From NCBI GenBank assembly GCA_016235155.1, contig JACRLW010000076.1, positions 1-33,063 of the forward strand: DNA of 33,063 bases, written 5' to 3'. The notes beneath the pieces were generated by a model. It made no database searches and was not told where the DNA came from. It worked only from the letters and a program-made list of their open reading frames with translations. The DNA is from Planctomycetota bacterium (GTDB taxonomy: Bacteria; Planctomycetota; UBA1135; UBA2386). Positions 17,245 through 31,760 of the stretch are shown here, in pieces. The stretch's first letter is position 1. Each line of letters begins with the position of its first letter. Both the position numbers and the translations under genes were made by a program.

Positions 17245-19242
17245 ATGGGCGGACCGAGCGCGGCATCGTCGACCTGCGCTTCCATCGCGGGCGATCGGCT
17301 CGCGGCGGATGCTCCGCTCACCTCGTTGCGCGGCGTCGGCGAAGCGACCGCCGCCCGGTTGGCCGCGGCCGGACTCGCGACTGTCGGTGACCTGCTCCTG
17401 TGCTTCCCGCGCCGGCACCGGGAAGTGGTCCCGATCGATGCGCCGCGCGACGAGTTCGTCGGACGGATCGTGCGCCTCGACCTCCGCGTCACGCAGGTCC
17501 GGCGGCGCTTCCTGCGCGGCCGCCGTTGTGTCGTCGAGGTCGGGTTCGCGGCCGAGGACGGCGCATCGATCCGCGCGTCGTTCTTCGACCAGCCGTGGCT
17601 CGCGAAGGTGTTCGCGCCGGCACAGGAGCGCTGCGGGGAAGGCCGGCTCGAGCGCGGCGAGCACGGGTTCGAACTGGTCGGGCTCCGCTGGCTCGACGCG
17701 CGCGCGCGCGATCTCGGGGAGTGCTCGGTCCAGTACCGCGCGATCGAGGGCGTGTCCGACGCGCGATTCCGCCGCCTGATCGACCTGGCGCTCTCTCGCG
17801 TCGATCTCGACGGTCTCCTGCCGACCCTGCCGCACGGGCTTGGCGCCGGCTCCGCGCCGGGTGTCGCCGCGACGGCGGCGCTGCTGCGCGCGATGCACTC
17901 CCCGCGCGACGCAGCGGAGCACGAAGCCGCCCGCGAGCGCTTCGCGCTGATCGAGGCGGTTGCGCTGTTCCGCCGGCTGGAGCGCGCGCGACGCCTCCGC
18001 GCAGGCAGCGCCGCGCCGCGCCTGCGCGTCGAGCAGGACCATGACGAACGCCTCGCGCGCGTGCTCGGCTTCGCGCTGACCGGCGACCAGCGACGCGCGA
18101 CCGAGGCGATCCGGACGGCGCTCGCGCGCAGCGAGCCGATGGGCTGCTTGCTCCAGGGCGACGTCGGAACCGGCAAGACGGCCGTCGCGCTCGACGCCGC
18201 GCTCGTCGCGATCCGCGCCGGACACCAGGTCGCGTTCCTCGCGCCGACCGAACTCCTCGCCGAACAGCACTTCGAACGGCTCGCCGGTCCGCTCGCGAGC
18301 GACGGCGTGCGCGTCGCGCAGCTCGTCGGTTCGCTGCCCGCCCGTGCGCGGCGTCAGGTCACCGTCGCGATCGGGCGTGGCGACGTGGACCTCGTCGTCG
18401 GCACGCATGCACTGTTCTCCGCGACGACGCGCTTCGCCGAACTCGGACTCGTGATCGTCGACGAGCAGCACCGCTTCGGCGTCGAGCAACGCGCGAGGTT
18501 GGCGGCGAAGGGCCGTTCGCCGCACGTGCTCGTGATGACCGCGACGCCGATCCCGCGCACGCTCGCGCTGGCGCGGTTCGGCGATCTCGACTCGGTCGAA
18601 GTGCGCGATCGTCCGACGGGTCGACCTCCGGCGCGCGCGGTGTTCGTGCCCCGCGACGCCTGGCCGCGCGTGCTCGTCGCGATCGACCGACGCGTGCGTC
18701 GTGGCGATCGCGTCTACGTCGTGTGTCCGCGCATCGGCGAGGCGGGTGAGAAGGGCGGCGCGGTGCGCATGGCGAAGGAACTCGGCTCGCGAGCGCGCTG
18801 CGGACTGGTGCACGGGCGCATGGACGCGGAAGAACGTCGCGCGACGGCCGATCGCTTCCGACGCGGCGAACTCGACGTGCTCGTCGGCACGACCGTGCTC
18901 GAAGTCGGCGTCGACGTGCCCGAGGCGACGCTCGTCGTCGTGGTCTCCGCGGAGACCTTCGGGCTCGCGACGCTGCACCAACTCCGTGGCCGCGTCGGTC
19001 GCGGTGCGCGCCGCGGGCTCTGCATCCTCTGCGGCCGGGCGACCGCCCGCACCGCGGCGGTCGTCGCGACGACCGACGGCTTCCGCCTCGCGGAGGACGA
19101 CCTCCGCCTGCGCGGCGCGGGCGAGCTCTGCGGGGCGAGGCAGAGCGGCGAGCACGACTTCGGCGCGCTCGATCCCCTGGCGGACTACGCGATCCTGCGC
19201 GCCGCGCGCGATGCGGTGCGCGCCGAGGCGGCGCAGCGATGA
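17245..19242 (+). CDS. recG: ATP-dependent DNA helicase RecG
   Basis: A 665-residue superfamily 2 helicase that remodels stalled replication forks and branch-migrates Holliday junctions. Near the N-terminus is the RecG wedge lead-in LTSLRGVGEATAARL (25-39) and LLCFPRRHR (51-59), then an OB-fold wedge. Walker A is GDVGTGKT (305-312), Walker B/DEXH is DEQH (406-409), motif III is MTATPIPRTLAL, and GTTVLEVGVDVPEATLVVV plus QLRGRVGR are motifs V and VI. The C-terminal FRLAEDDLRLRGAGELCGARQSG is RecG-specific (LRGPGEFLGTRQSG). Length is slightly under the usual ~690. The 17124-17244 gap is divergent from the UDPGP-family gene. The stop overlaps nnrE by four bases. Confidence 0.96.
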   Translation: MGGPSAASSTCASIAGDRLAADAPLTSLRGVGEATAARLAAAGLATVGDLLLCFPRRHREVVPIDAPRDEFVGRIVRLDLRVTQVRRRFLRGRRCVVEVGFAAEDGASIRASFFDQPWLAKVFAPAQERCGEGRLERGEHGFELVGLRWLDARARDLGECSVQYRAIEGVSDARFRRLIDLALSRVDLDGLLPTLPHGLGAGSAPGVAATAALLRAMHSPRDAAEHEAARERFALIEAVALFRRLERARRLRAGSAAPRLRVEQDHDERLARVLGFALTGDQRRATEAIRTALARSEPMGCLLQGDVGTGKTAVALDAALVAIRAGHQVAFLAPTELLAEQHFERLAGPLASDGVRVAQLVGSLPARARRQVTVAIGRGDVDLVVGTHALFSATTRFAELGLVIVDEQHRFGVEQRARLAAKGRSPHVLVMTATPIPRTLALARFGDLDSVEVRDRPTGRPPARAVFVPRDAWPRVLVAIDRRVRRGDRVYVVCPRIGEAGEKGGAVRMAKELGSRARCGLVHGRMDAEERRATADRFRRGELDVLVGTTVLEVGVDVPEATLVVVVSAETFGLATLHQLRGRVGRGARRGLCILCGRATARTAAVVATTDGFRLAEDDLRLRGAGELCGARQSGEHDFGALDPLADYAILRAARDAVRAEAAQR

Positions 19243-19853
19243 CGCGGGTGATCAGCGTCGCCGAGGCTCGCGCGATCGATCGCGACGCCGTCGAACGCCT
19301 CGGGATGCCTTCGATCCTCCTGATGGAGAACGCGGCGCGCGGAGTGGCGGAGCAGGCGCGACGCCTCGGCGACCGTTGGATCGTCCTGTGCGGGACCGGC
19401 AACAACGGCGGCGACGGCCTCGCCGCGGCGCGCCATCTCGGGACCGCGTGCACGATCCGCCTGCTCGCGGAGCCGGATCCGGTGCGCGCCCCCGATGCCG
19501 CGCTCCAACTCCGCGTCCTGCGCGCGGCAGGACGGTCGATCCGCGTCGGCGGCGGACTCGAGCCGGCTCCCGCGGGCGTGGTCTGGATCGACGCGTTGTT
19601 CGGGACCGGACTCGCTCGACCGATCGACGGACTCGCCGCAGCGTGGATCGACGCGATGAACGCTGCATGCGGTCCGCGTCTCGCCGTCGACGTCCCGAGC
19701 GGACTCGACGCCGATCGCGGCATTCCGCTCGGCGTCGCCTGCGTGCGCGCCGACGTCACCGCGACTTTGGAAGCCCTCAAGCGGGGACTCGTGCAGCCCT
19801 GTGCTGCGCCGTTCGTCGGGACGCTCGTCGTCGTTCCGCTCGGCTTGCCCTGA
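19239..19853 (+). CDS. nnrE: NAD(P)H-hydrate epimerase, YjeF N-terminal type
   Basis: A 204-residue stand-alone YjeF_N domain. It epimerises damaged R-NAD(P)HX so that a dehydratase can repair it. Motifs are MENAARG (29-35), the dinucleotide-binding CGTGNNGGDGLAAARHL (51-67), WIDALFGTGLARP and LAVDVPSGLDAD. The later segment normally reading TFxxxKxG is TLEALKRGL here: the lysine is kept but the aromatic is missing. The partner dehydratase domain (NnrD), often fused or adjacent, is not in the window. The ATG overlaps the recG stop as ATGA. Confidence 0.92.
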   Translation: MTRVISVAEARAIDRDAVERLGMPSILLMENAARGVAEQARRLGDRWIVLCGTGNNGGDGLAAARHLGTACTIRLLAEPDPVRAPDAALQLRVLRAAGRSIRVGGGLEPAPAGVVWIDALFGTGLARPIDGLAAAWIDAMNAACGPRLAVDVPSGLDADRGIPLGVACVRADVTATLEALKRGLVQPCAAPFVGTLVVVPLGLP

Positions 19854-19979
19854 GGGCCGACGGGACTGCGCGGCGAGCGACGCTTGCGCCGTTCTCGCAA
19901 CGAACCCGGCGATTCCGCGCGGGGCTCTCGCCGGCGCGGCACAATCCTCCGCCCTGTCCAAAGGCCACCGCTTCCGACG

Positions 19980-21128
19980 ATGAACCGACTCCAGCTCCCG
20001 TTCGCGTTCGCGTGTCTCGCGCTTCCCCTCGTCGCGCAGACCAGTTCGTTCGTCGTGCCGACCAAGGCGCAGACCGTGCGCCCCGGCTCGATCTGGTACG
20101 ACGACTCGCCGCAGTTCTGGGCCCTGTGGGGCAACACCGGTTCGACGGTCTTCTCGCGCGCGCAGTACCTGTACGCCGCGAGCGACGTCGGCGTGCCGTC
20201 CGCGTTGCTCCAGGGCTTCTCCTTCCGCAGCCCCTACAACTACCAGCAGCAGGCCGCGACCTACACGACGACAGTGATCGTGTCGGAGTCGCCGACCCCG
20301 CCCGGTTCGGCTCAGGCGACCTTCGCCATGAACCACGGCACTTCGCCGACGACCGTTTTCAGCGGCGGTCTCAGCGTTCCGGCGACGACTGCCACGCCTT
20401 GGCCGCAGGCGTTCCTGCCGATGATCCCCTTCGCGTCGCCGGTCGCCTGGACGGGCGTCGTGTCGCAGAGCCTGGTCATCGACTACCAGACCAGTGCCTC
20501 CAGCAACGGTCGCTCGTGGACGATGGAGGGCATGCGGGCGGAGTGGGGCTACAGCACCACCGAGCACTACCAGTCGAACTGCCGACACTCGGGCGGCAGC
20601 GCGAGCGGCGGCTGGGGGTGGAATCCGTCGGGTCTCGTCCCCGGCGGTTCGTTCCTGCTCCAACTCAGCGGTTACCCGCAGAACCCGTCGCTCGCGACCA
20701 ACGCGCTGTTCTTCGGACTGACCGGTCTCGGCACGCCGTTCGGCCCGTTCACGACGCCGTTCCCGCTCGCGAGCCTGGGTCTTCCCGCGCCGTTGAACTG
20801 CCAATGGTCGATCGACGTGATCGGCGGCGCCGGCTTCCCGATGACGTACTCGCCGTCCGGAACGCAGGCAAGCCTCACGATGTCGAACGTGCCGTTCCCC
20901 AACACGCCGTCGTTCGCCGGCGCGGTGCTCTACACGCAGAACCTCGCGCTCGACCTCGATCCGGTGCTCGGCACGCCGAACCTCTTCCCGTCGATCGCGA
21001 TCAAGTGGCTGATCGGCACCGGCAACACGATTCCGTGCACTGCGGTGACGAACTTGTCGTCGTCGGGGATCCCGACGACGGGCGGCGTGCGCCAGAGCGA
21101 GGCCGCCGTCACGCAGTTCTGGTACTGA
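19980..21128 (+). CDS. Exported protein of a planctomycete-type family, function unknown
   Basis: A 382-residue protein with a clear Sec signal peptide: MNRL, hydrophobic FAFACLALPL, then a VAQ cleavage site before TSSF (about residue 20). The mature part is rich in S, T, G, P and aromatics with almost no long charged helices, so mostly beta-strand. The last ~130 residues follow a layout I know from many exported proteins of high-GC planctomycetes: an ALFFGLTG strand, PLASLGLPAPLNCQWSID, SLTMSNVPFPNTPSFAGAVLYTQ and LALDLDPVLG. That tail may be a lectin- or adhesin-like sandwich, but this is inference. The ATG at 19980 is chosen because the signal peptide begins there. It stands alone; CACAAT at 19940-19945 could be a -10 box, but no -35 is evident. 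Confidence 0.85.
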   Translation: MNRLQLPFAFACLALPLVAQTSSFVVPTKAQTVRPGSIWYDDSPQFWALWGNTGSTVFSRAQYLYAASDVGVPSALLQGFSFRSPYNYQQQAATYTTTVIVSESPTPPGSAQATFAMNHGTSPTTVFSGGLSVPATTATPWPQAFLPMIPFASPVAWTGVVSQSLVIDYQTSASSNGRSWTMEGMRAEWGYSTTEHYQSNCRHSGGSASGGWGWNPSGLVPGGSFLLQLSGYPQNPSLATNALFFGLTGLGTPFGPFTTPFPLASLGLPAPLNCQWSIDVIGGAGFPMTYSPSGTQASLTMSNVPFPNTPSFAGAVLYTQNLALDLDPVLGTPNLFPSIAIKWLIGTGNTIPCTAVTNLSSSGIPTTGGVRQSEAAVTQFWY

Positions 21129-21194
21129 ACGACGCCCCTCCGGCGCCGAGCCCGCGCGCTTGCACCGACCACCTCCGCGGACCATCCTTCCGGG

Positions 21195-22390
<1,196 letters not shown>

Positions 22391-22394
<4 letters not shown>

Positions 22395-24355
22395 GCGGGG
22401 GCGGGATCCGGATCGAGGGCCGCATCCTCTTCCTCACGCGCGACGAGGACCTGCTGCGGGCTCAGCTCTACGACGGCGTCGATCTCGACTTCGATCCCGA
22501 CCGCGAGCTGATCGACAACATTTCCACCGACGAGCTGACGCCCGGCTGGGTCTGCTACTACTACGACAAGACTCTTGCCCGCTACTGCCTCGTCGGGCTG
22601 CGCGGCGGCGTCGTGAAGAAGGACGCGATCCAAGACGGAGGCTTCGGCGTGATCGTCAGCGGCCGCAGCAAGGGTTGCGGGAGCAGCCGCGAGACCGCGC
22701 CCTACAGCGAACTCGAAGCGGGCGTGCGGCTCGTGATCGCGAGGAACATCGAGAAGATCTACGGACAGAACTGCCAGAACATCGGTCTGCTGACGTCGAC
22801 CGACTTCGGGCTGATCCCGCGGATCCGCGCCGGAGAGTCCTTGCCGATCGCGGCGTTCCAGGCCGGGCTCGATCCGATCAGCGCGGGCATCGTCCGCCGC
22901 GGCGGACTGTTCGCCTACAACCGCGCCCGGCTCGCCGGCGAGACCGCGCCGCCGCCGGTCACGACCGCGGCGCGACCGATGACGCTGTGCGAGAAGATCA
23001 TCGCGCGGCACGCGATCGCCGAGGCGCGCACGGGGCGTCTCGGCGTGCCTGCGGTGAAGCCGGGCGACGCGCTGTTCGCGCGCGCGGACGTCCGCTTCAG
23101 CCACGAGTACGTCACGCCGATGGCCGAGTCGCTCTTCAAGTCCGGACTCGGCGCGGATGCAGCGGTCGCGGAGCCGGAGTCGGTCTTCGCGTTCCGCGAT
23201 CACCTCACGTTCCTCGACCGCGTGATGCCCGAGGCCCACGTGAAGATGGGGCTGAGAGAACAAGCGGCGAGCCTCGCGACCGTGCAGGCCGACTTCTGCG
23301 CGCGGCAGGGCGTGAAGCTCTACGGCGAGGTCACGCGGGACGGCGCCGAAGCCGGGTCCGTCGGCATCTGCCACAACGTCGTCGTGGAGGAACTCGCGCT
23401 GCCCGGGCAACTCGTGATCGGCACGGACAGCCACACGTGCATGGCGGGAGTGCTCGGCTGCTTCGCGTTCGGCGTCGGTTCCACCGACATGGCGAACGCC
23501 TGGTTCACGCGCGACATCCGCATCACGGTTCCGGAGTCCGCGCGCGTGAACCTGCGCGGGCGACTGCGATCCGGCGTCGCCGCGAAGGACGTGATGCTGT
23601 TCCTGCTCTCCGACGAGTTCTTCAGGTCGGGCGCGGGGATCGGCAAGGTGCTCGAGTTCGGCGGTCCCGGAGTCGCGAGCCTGTCCGTCGACGAGCGATC
23701 GACGCTGACGAACATGGCCGTCGAAGCCGGCGGCTTCACCGGCATCTGCGAAGCCGACGACGTGACGATCGACTGGCTCGTGAAGGAACGCGGCGTCGAT
23801 CGCGAAGTGCTCGCGGTGATGCAGCTGTCACCCGACGCCGGCGCGACCTACTGCAAGACCTTCGACCTCGATCTCGCCGCCATCCCGCCGATGGTCGCGT
23901 CGCCCGGCGATCCGCGGAACGGAGTGACGCTCGACTCCGCGGGCAAGGCCGTGCGCATCGACATCGCGTACGGCGGTTCGTGCACCGGCGGCAAGCGCGA
24001 GGACATGGACATGTACGCCGCGGTGGTGGAGCGCGCCGTGCGCGCCGGTCGCAAGCTCGCGCCGGGAGTGCGTTGCTACATCCAGTTTGGATCGCAGCGC
24101 ATCCGCGAGTACGCGATCGCGAAGGGCTACGTCGCGCTGTTCACGACGGCCGGCATCGAACTCATCGACCCGAGTTGCGGGGCCTGCATCAAGGCCGGGC
24201 CCGGGGTCTCCGACCGTCCCGATCAGGTGACCGTCTCCGCGATCAACCGCAACTTCCCGGGACGGTCCGGTCCGGGGCAGGTGTGGCTCGCGTCGCCGTT
24301 CGTCGTCGTCGCGTCCGCGTTCCTCGGCAGGCTCGGCTCACCCGAGGAACTGTGA
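22391..24355 (+). CDS. Fused aconitase-superfamily dehydratase, LeuD-like then LeuC-like domains
   Basis: A 654-residue protein carrying both halves of a 3-isopropylmalate dehydratase/homoaconitase-type hydro-lyase in one chain, in swapped order. Residues about 1-185 are the swivel (small-subunit) domain, with DNISTDELTPG (42-52) and SKGCGSSRETAP (93-104). Residues about 196-654 are the [4Fe-4S] catalytic part: TDSHTC (345-350), cluster ligands C531 (GGSCTGGK), C596 and C599 (PSCGACIKAGPG), and substrate-binding INRNFPGR (618-625). In ordinary aconitases the swivel domain is C-terminal, and in LeuC/LeuD it is a separate protein. The GTG start at 22391 overlaps the thiolase stop. Substrate (isopropylmalate, homoaconitate or another 2-hydroxyacid) cannot be decided; no leuA or leuB is near. 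Confidence 0.9.
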
Positions 24356-24525
24356 CGACGCGCCGCGAGCTGATCTCGACTCAGACCCGCGGTGGGTCGG
24401 TGATGGTCAACCAGCGCGGGCGATCCGGCGGCGGGGCCTCGGACCCGACCCGGCACGGCGAGGCGGTGAAACTCGAAAGACCTGGCTTGGTTCGGACGGT
24501 GTAGCTGCTTTTCTGACGATCGGTC
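24356..24525. promoter_or_regulatory. Intergenic region upstream of the HyuB-like gene
   Basis: A 170-base gap with a locally less GC-rich patch (about 24470-24520) containing TTGGTT and a GTAGCTGCTTTTCT stretch. This is where a promoter for the HyuB-like gene would be expected. No hexamer pair has both good matches and correct spacing. No strong hairpin was seen after the upstream gene. Confidence 0.3.
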
Positions 24526-26148
24526 ATGGCATCGGCCAGAGTGTCCAGAGAACGAGGCGCGGTCAAGAGTCGTGTTCCGGCCGCTCCGGACCCGGTCCGC
24601 CTCGAAGTCTTCAACCAGCTCCTCGCGGCGCTCTGCGAGGAAGCCGGGGCGGTGCTCATGCGGGGCGCGGCGAGCCCCAACATCCGCGAGCGACGCGACT
24701 TCTCGGTCGCCCTCTTCGACGCGAAGGGCCGCCTGATCTCCCAGGCCGCGCACATCCCGGTCCACCTCGGCAGTGCCGCGGATTCCGTCGCCGCGGTGCG
24801 GGCCGAACTCGATCTCGAGCGCGGCGACGTCGTGATGCTGAACGACCCGTACCGGGGCGGCACGCACCTCCCCGACGTGACGCTCGTCCGGCCGGTCTTC
24901 TTGGCGCGCGACGCCGCGCCGCGGTTCTTCCTCGTCGATCGCGCGCACCACGCGGACATCGGCGGCGCGGTTCCGGGCTCGATGGCGGCGGCGTCCGAAC
25001 TGATCGCCGAGGGGTTCGTGATTCCGCCCGTGAAGTTGCGGGTGCGAGGCCGCGCGAACCGCGACGTCGTCCGTCTCCTGCTCGCGAACGTGCGGGGAGC
25101 GGAGGAGCGACGGGTCGATCTCGCGGCCCAGGAGGCGGCCCTCGAGCGCGGTGAGGAACGGCTGCGCGCCCTGCTCGACGACCACGGACTCGCGACTGTC
25201 GATCGCTACGCCTCGCACCTGATGGGCTACTCGGAGCGCATCGCGCGCGGCGTCGTGCGCAGCCTGCCGGCGGGTCCGTTCGTCGCGGAGGATCGCATCG
25301 ACGACGACGGACTCGGCAACGGTCCGTTCGCGATCCGTCTCACGCTGCGCGCGCGGCGCGGCGAACTGTGCTTCGACTGGACCCGCACCGCCGACCAGGC
25401 GCCGGGAGGCGTGAACGCGAACCGCAGCATCGTCGTCGCGGCGTCGGTGTACGTGCTGCGTTGTCTGTGCCCCGAGCGACTGCCGACCAACGACGGCGTC
25501 TTCCGCGCGGTCCGCGTGCTCACGCGCCCGGGGTCGCTGCTCGAGCCGCGCGGTCGGGCTCCGGTCGCCGGTGGCAACGTGGAGACCAGCCAACGGCTCG
25601 TCGACGTCGCGCTCGATGCGTTGTCGCATGCACGGAAGGAGTGCATCCCCGCGGGGTCGTCCGGGACGATGGTCAACCTCACGCTCGGCGGCTCGCTTCC
25701 CGACGGGCGTGCGTTCACGAGCTACGAGACGCTTCCCGGCGGCGCGGGCGCCGGGCCGACGCGGGCCGGAGCCTCGGCGATCCAGACCCACATGACCAAC
25801 ACGCGCAACACGCCGATCGAGGACGTGGAGCGGCGCCTGCCGATCGTCGTCCGCTCGTTGACCGTGCGGCGCGGTTCGGGTGGGCGCGGTCGCCGCCGCG
25901 GCGGCGACGGACTCATCAAGGAGATCGAGTTGCTCGCTCCGGCGGTCGTGTCGTTGTTCGCGGAACGGATGCGCTCGGCGCCGCGCGGCGCTCGCGGCGG
26001 CGGTTCCGGCGCCGCGTTGCGCGCGGAGTGCACCGTGCGCGCCGGCGATGGTGCGATCGAACTCGACGCGAAGTGCAGTCGCGCCCTGCCGGCCGGCGCG
26101 CGCGTGCGGATCGCGACGCCGGGCGGCGGCGGGCACGGCAGGGAATGA
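24526..26148 (+). CDS. Hydantoinase B/oxoprolinase (HyuB) family protein, orphan
   Basis: A 540-residue HyuB-type protein, the B subunit of ATP-dependent N-methylhydantoinases, 5-oxoprolinases and acetone carboxylases. The family opening DPVRLEVFNQLL (22-33) is followed by SPNIRERRDFSVALFD (50-65), AAHIPVHLGS (74-83), NDPYRGGTHLPDVTLV (106-121) and the metal-site-like DRAHHADIGG (138-147). Later GGVNANRS, GGNVETSQR and GGAGAGPTRAG also fit. The partner A subunit, with its ATP-binding domain, is normally adjacent or fused but is absent from the window. Substrate is therefore unknown. The N-terminal 20 residues are basic and unconserved, so the true start may be slightly downstream. The stop overlaps a small lipoprotein gene as ATGA. 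Confidence 0.9.
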   Translation: MASARVSRERGAVKSRVPAAPDPVRLEVFNQLLAALCEEAGAVLMRGAASPNIRERRDFSVALFDAKGRLISQAAHIPVHLGSAADSVAAVRAELDLERGDVVMLNDPYRGGTHLPDVTLVRPVFLARDAAPRFFLVDRAHHADIGGAVPGSMAAASELIAEGFVIPPVKLRVRGRANRDVVRLLLANVRGAEERRVDLAAQEAALERGEERLRALLDDHGLATVDRYASHLMGYSERIARGVVRSLPAGPFVAEDRIDDDGLGNGPFAIRLTLRARRGELCFDWTRTADQAPGGVNANRSIVVAASVYVLRCLCPERLPTNDGVFRAVRVLTRPGSLLEPRGRAPVAGGNVETSQRLVDVALDALSHARKECIPAGSSGTMVNLTLGGSLPDGRAFTSYETLPGGAGAGPTRAGASAIQTHMTNTRNTPIEDVERRLPIVVRSLTVRRGSGGRGRRRGGDGLIKEIELLAPAVVSLFAERMRSAPRGARGGGSGAALRAECTVRAGDGAIELDAKCSRALPAGARVRIATPGGGGHGRE

Positions 26149-26476
26149 CGCGCGCGCCGGTCCTCGCGCTCGCCATGCTCGGGCTCACCGCGTGCGGGGT
26201 CGCGTACCGTCCCCTCGAGTTCGCGGGCACCACCGACGACCGGGCCTTCGAGATCTGCCTCGACGTCCTGCGCGCGCGCTTCGGTCGCTTGGAACTCACC
26301 GATCGCGAGGCGTTCGTGCTCCAGACCGGCTGGATCCCGATTCCAGGGGACGGCCGCGTGGCACGGCGGCGCGCGACCGTGTTCCGCAGCGCGACCGACC
26401 GCTTCGCGGTCGTCGTCGAGGAATCGTCGCTGGTCGGCGACGTGCTCGGCGCACCGCGATGGACCGCACCGCGCGC

Positions 26477-29824
<3,348 letters not shown>

Positions 29825-29828
<4 letters not shown>

Positions 29829-30745
29829 GCGACGTCCACGCGACGACGAGCACGACTCCGGATCCGGCGGCCGGCAACCGCAGGAAGGGCCGCGGCGAAC
29901 TCCGCACGCGACTCGTGATCGGTCCGGCGGTCATCGTGTTCGTCGGCGTGCTCTACGCCGTCGACATGACGTGGATGGCGGAGCGCGGGATGCGCGGTCA
30001 TCTGATCGCGGGGTTGCTCGGCGCGCTCGGTCTGGCCGGCGTGCTCGAGTACGTCGCGATGATGCGCGCGGCCGGCTTCGCGATCGCCGGCGTGCTCTTG
30101 CCCGTCTACACCGGCCTGCTCGTCGTCTCGCCGTTCTTCTTCGGCTGGCACGCCCTCGACCGCGAGCTCTATCCGCTGGTCATCGGCACGCTCGGCCTGC
30201 TGTTCCCGATCGCGCTCGAATCGCTGTCGCGCCGCCGCATGCAGCAGGGCCTCGAACTGCAGGGCGCGACGATGCTCGGCTTCCTGCTGATCGCCTGGCC
30301 GATGTTCCTCGCGCAGGGGATGGCGCTGCGGCACCTGCCGTCCGTGCTGTGGGTCGCCCTGGTCTGCAAGGGCGGCGACATCGGCGCATATCTGACCGGC
30401 ATCGCGATCGGCCGGCGCAAGCTGATCCCGCACGTCAGCGCGGGGAAGACGGTCGAAGGCGCGATCGGCAGCGTGCTGGCGAGCGTGGGACTCGCGGCGT
30501 TGCTCCGCGGGCCGCTGCTCGAACCGGAGGTCCCGCTCACGTTGACGGGTTCGCTGGTCATCGGGATCATCCTCAACGTCACGACGCAGACCGGCGACCT
30601 GATCGAGTCGTTGCTCAAACGCCGCTGCGGCGTGAAGGACTCGTCGCACCTGCTCCCGGCCCACGGCGGAGTGCTCGACCTGATCGACAGCCTCCTGTTC
30701 TCCTTCCCGACCTTCTTCCTCGTGCTCACCTGGCTCACGCCATGA
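29825..30745 (+). CDS. cdsA: Phosphatidate cytidylyltransferase (CDP-diacylglycerol synthase)
   Basis: An integral membrane enzyme that forms CDP-diacylglycerol from phosphatidate and CTP, the precursor of bacterial phospholipids. It is 306 residues with a basic N-terminal tail (about 1-35) and seven or eight hydrophobic helices. Conserved segments are CKGGDIGAYLTG, KLIPHVSAGKTVEGAIGS (S-P-K-T-E-G) and the signature region VKDSSHLLPAHGGVLDLIDSLLF. The E. coli signature reads KDSGHLIPGHGGILDRIDSL; here PGHGG is PAHGG and DRID is DLID. I believe DLID occurs in other planctomycete CdsA proteins, from memory. The GTG at 29825 overlaps the uppS stop. Confidence 0.94.
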
Positions 30746-30758
30746 GGCGGCGCATCCC

Positions 30759-31760
30759 GTGAAGGACGGTCAAGCCGACGAGACCCTCGAGCTGAAGAGC
30801 CTCGACGAGGTGCGCACGCTGCTCGGCCCGCTCGACGGCAACACGCGCCTCATCCGCGACCTGCACGGCGTGAACGTCCTGGTCCGTGAGGGCTCCTTGC
30901 GCTTGCTCGGCAAGGAGGACGACGTCGCGCGCGTCCGCGCGGTGCTGCAAGCGCAGCTCGACGACATGCGCGTGGGCAAGACCGTCGCCGCGACCGAGGT
31001 CGCGCATCGGCTACGGGTCGCATCGGGCGCCTCGGATGCGCTCGAACAGGGTGCCGCGGACCCAGCCGTGCTCCAGCGGCGCGTCACCGGAGCGACGCGA
31101 CCGCGCACTCCCGGCCAGGAGCGCTACTGGCAGGCGATCCAGGCGAACGACGTGGTGCTCGCCGTCGGCCCGGCCGGCACCGGCAAGACCTACCTCGCGG
31201 TGGCCGCCGCGGTCGCCGCGGTGAAGAGCGGGGCCGTGCGGCGCATCGTGCTGGTCCGCCCGGCGGTCGAGGCCGGCGAGAAGCTCGGGTTCCTGCCCGG
31301 CGACCTGCAGCAGAAGATCAACCCGTACCTGCGCCCGCTCTACGACGCGCTGCACGACCTGCTCGATCCCGCGTCGCGCCAGCGCTACCTCGAGAGCGAG
31401 ATCGTCGAAGTCTGTCCGCTCGCCTACATGCGCGGGCGCACGCTCAACGATTCGTTCGTGATCCTCGACGAGGCGCAGAACTGCACGGTCCCGCAGATGC
31501 TGATGTTCCTCACGCGGATGGGGGAGCGCAGCCAGGCGGTCGTCACCGGCGATCCGAGCCAGGTGGACCTGCCGCCGAACACGCGATCCGGCCTCGCCGA
31601 CGCCGTGCGGCGCCTCGACGGCATCGACGGCGTCGCGGTCGTGCGCCTGCGCAATCGCGACATCGTCCGCCATCCGGTGGTGCAACGGATCATCGACGCC
31701 TACGAGCGCGATCGACCGGCCCACGGTGACGGGACGGCCCACAAGGAGGAGCCGCCTTGA
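30759..31760 (+). CDS. PhoH family ATPase (PhoH-like, YbeZ type)
   Basis: A 333-residue protein with an N-terminal KH-like RNA-binding region (about 15-75: ELKSLDEVRTLLGPLDGN then GVNVLVREGSLRLLG) and a C-terminal P-loop ATPase. Walker A is GPAGTGKT (137-144) and Walker B is ILDEAQN (235-241). VRPAVEAGEKLGFLPGDLQQKINPYLRPLYD and VVTGDPSQVDLP are PhoH signatures. YbeZ partners the rRNA endonuclease YbeY, encoded directly downstream with a TTGA overlap, so a joint role in rRNA processing or ribosome quality control is likely. The GTG at 30759 is 13 bases after cdsA, with GAGG overlapping the cdsA stop as a ribosome-binding site. Confidence 0.95.
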   Translation: MKDGQADETLELKSLDEVRTLLGPLDGNTRLIRDLHGVNVLVREGSLRLLGKEDDVARVRAVLQAQLDDMRVGKTVAATEVAHRLRVASGASDALEQGAADPAVLQRRVTGATRPRTPGQERYWQAIQANDVVLAVGPAGTGKTYLAVAAAVAAVKSGAVRRIVLVRPAVEAGEKLGFLPGDLQQKINPYLRPLYDALHDLLDPASRQRYLESEIVEVCPLAYMRGRTLNDSFVILDEAQNCTVPQMLMFLTRMGERSQAVVTGDPSQVDLPPNTRSGLADAVRRLDGIDGVAVVRLRNRDIVRHPVVQRIIDAYERDRPAHGDGTAHKEEPP

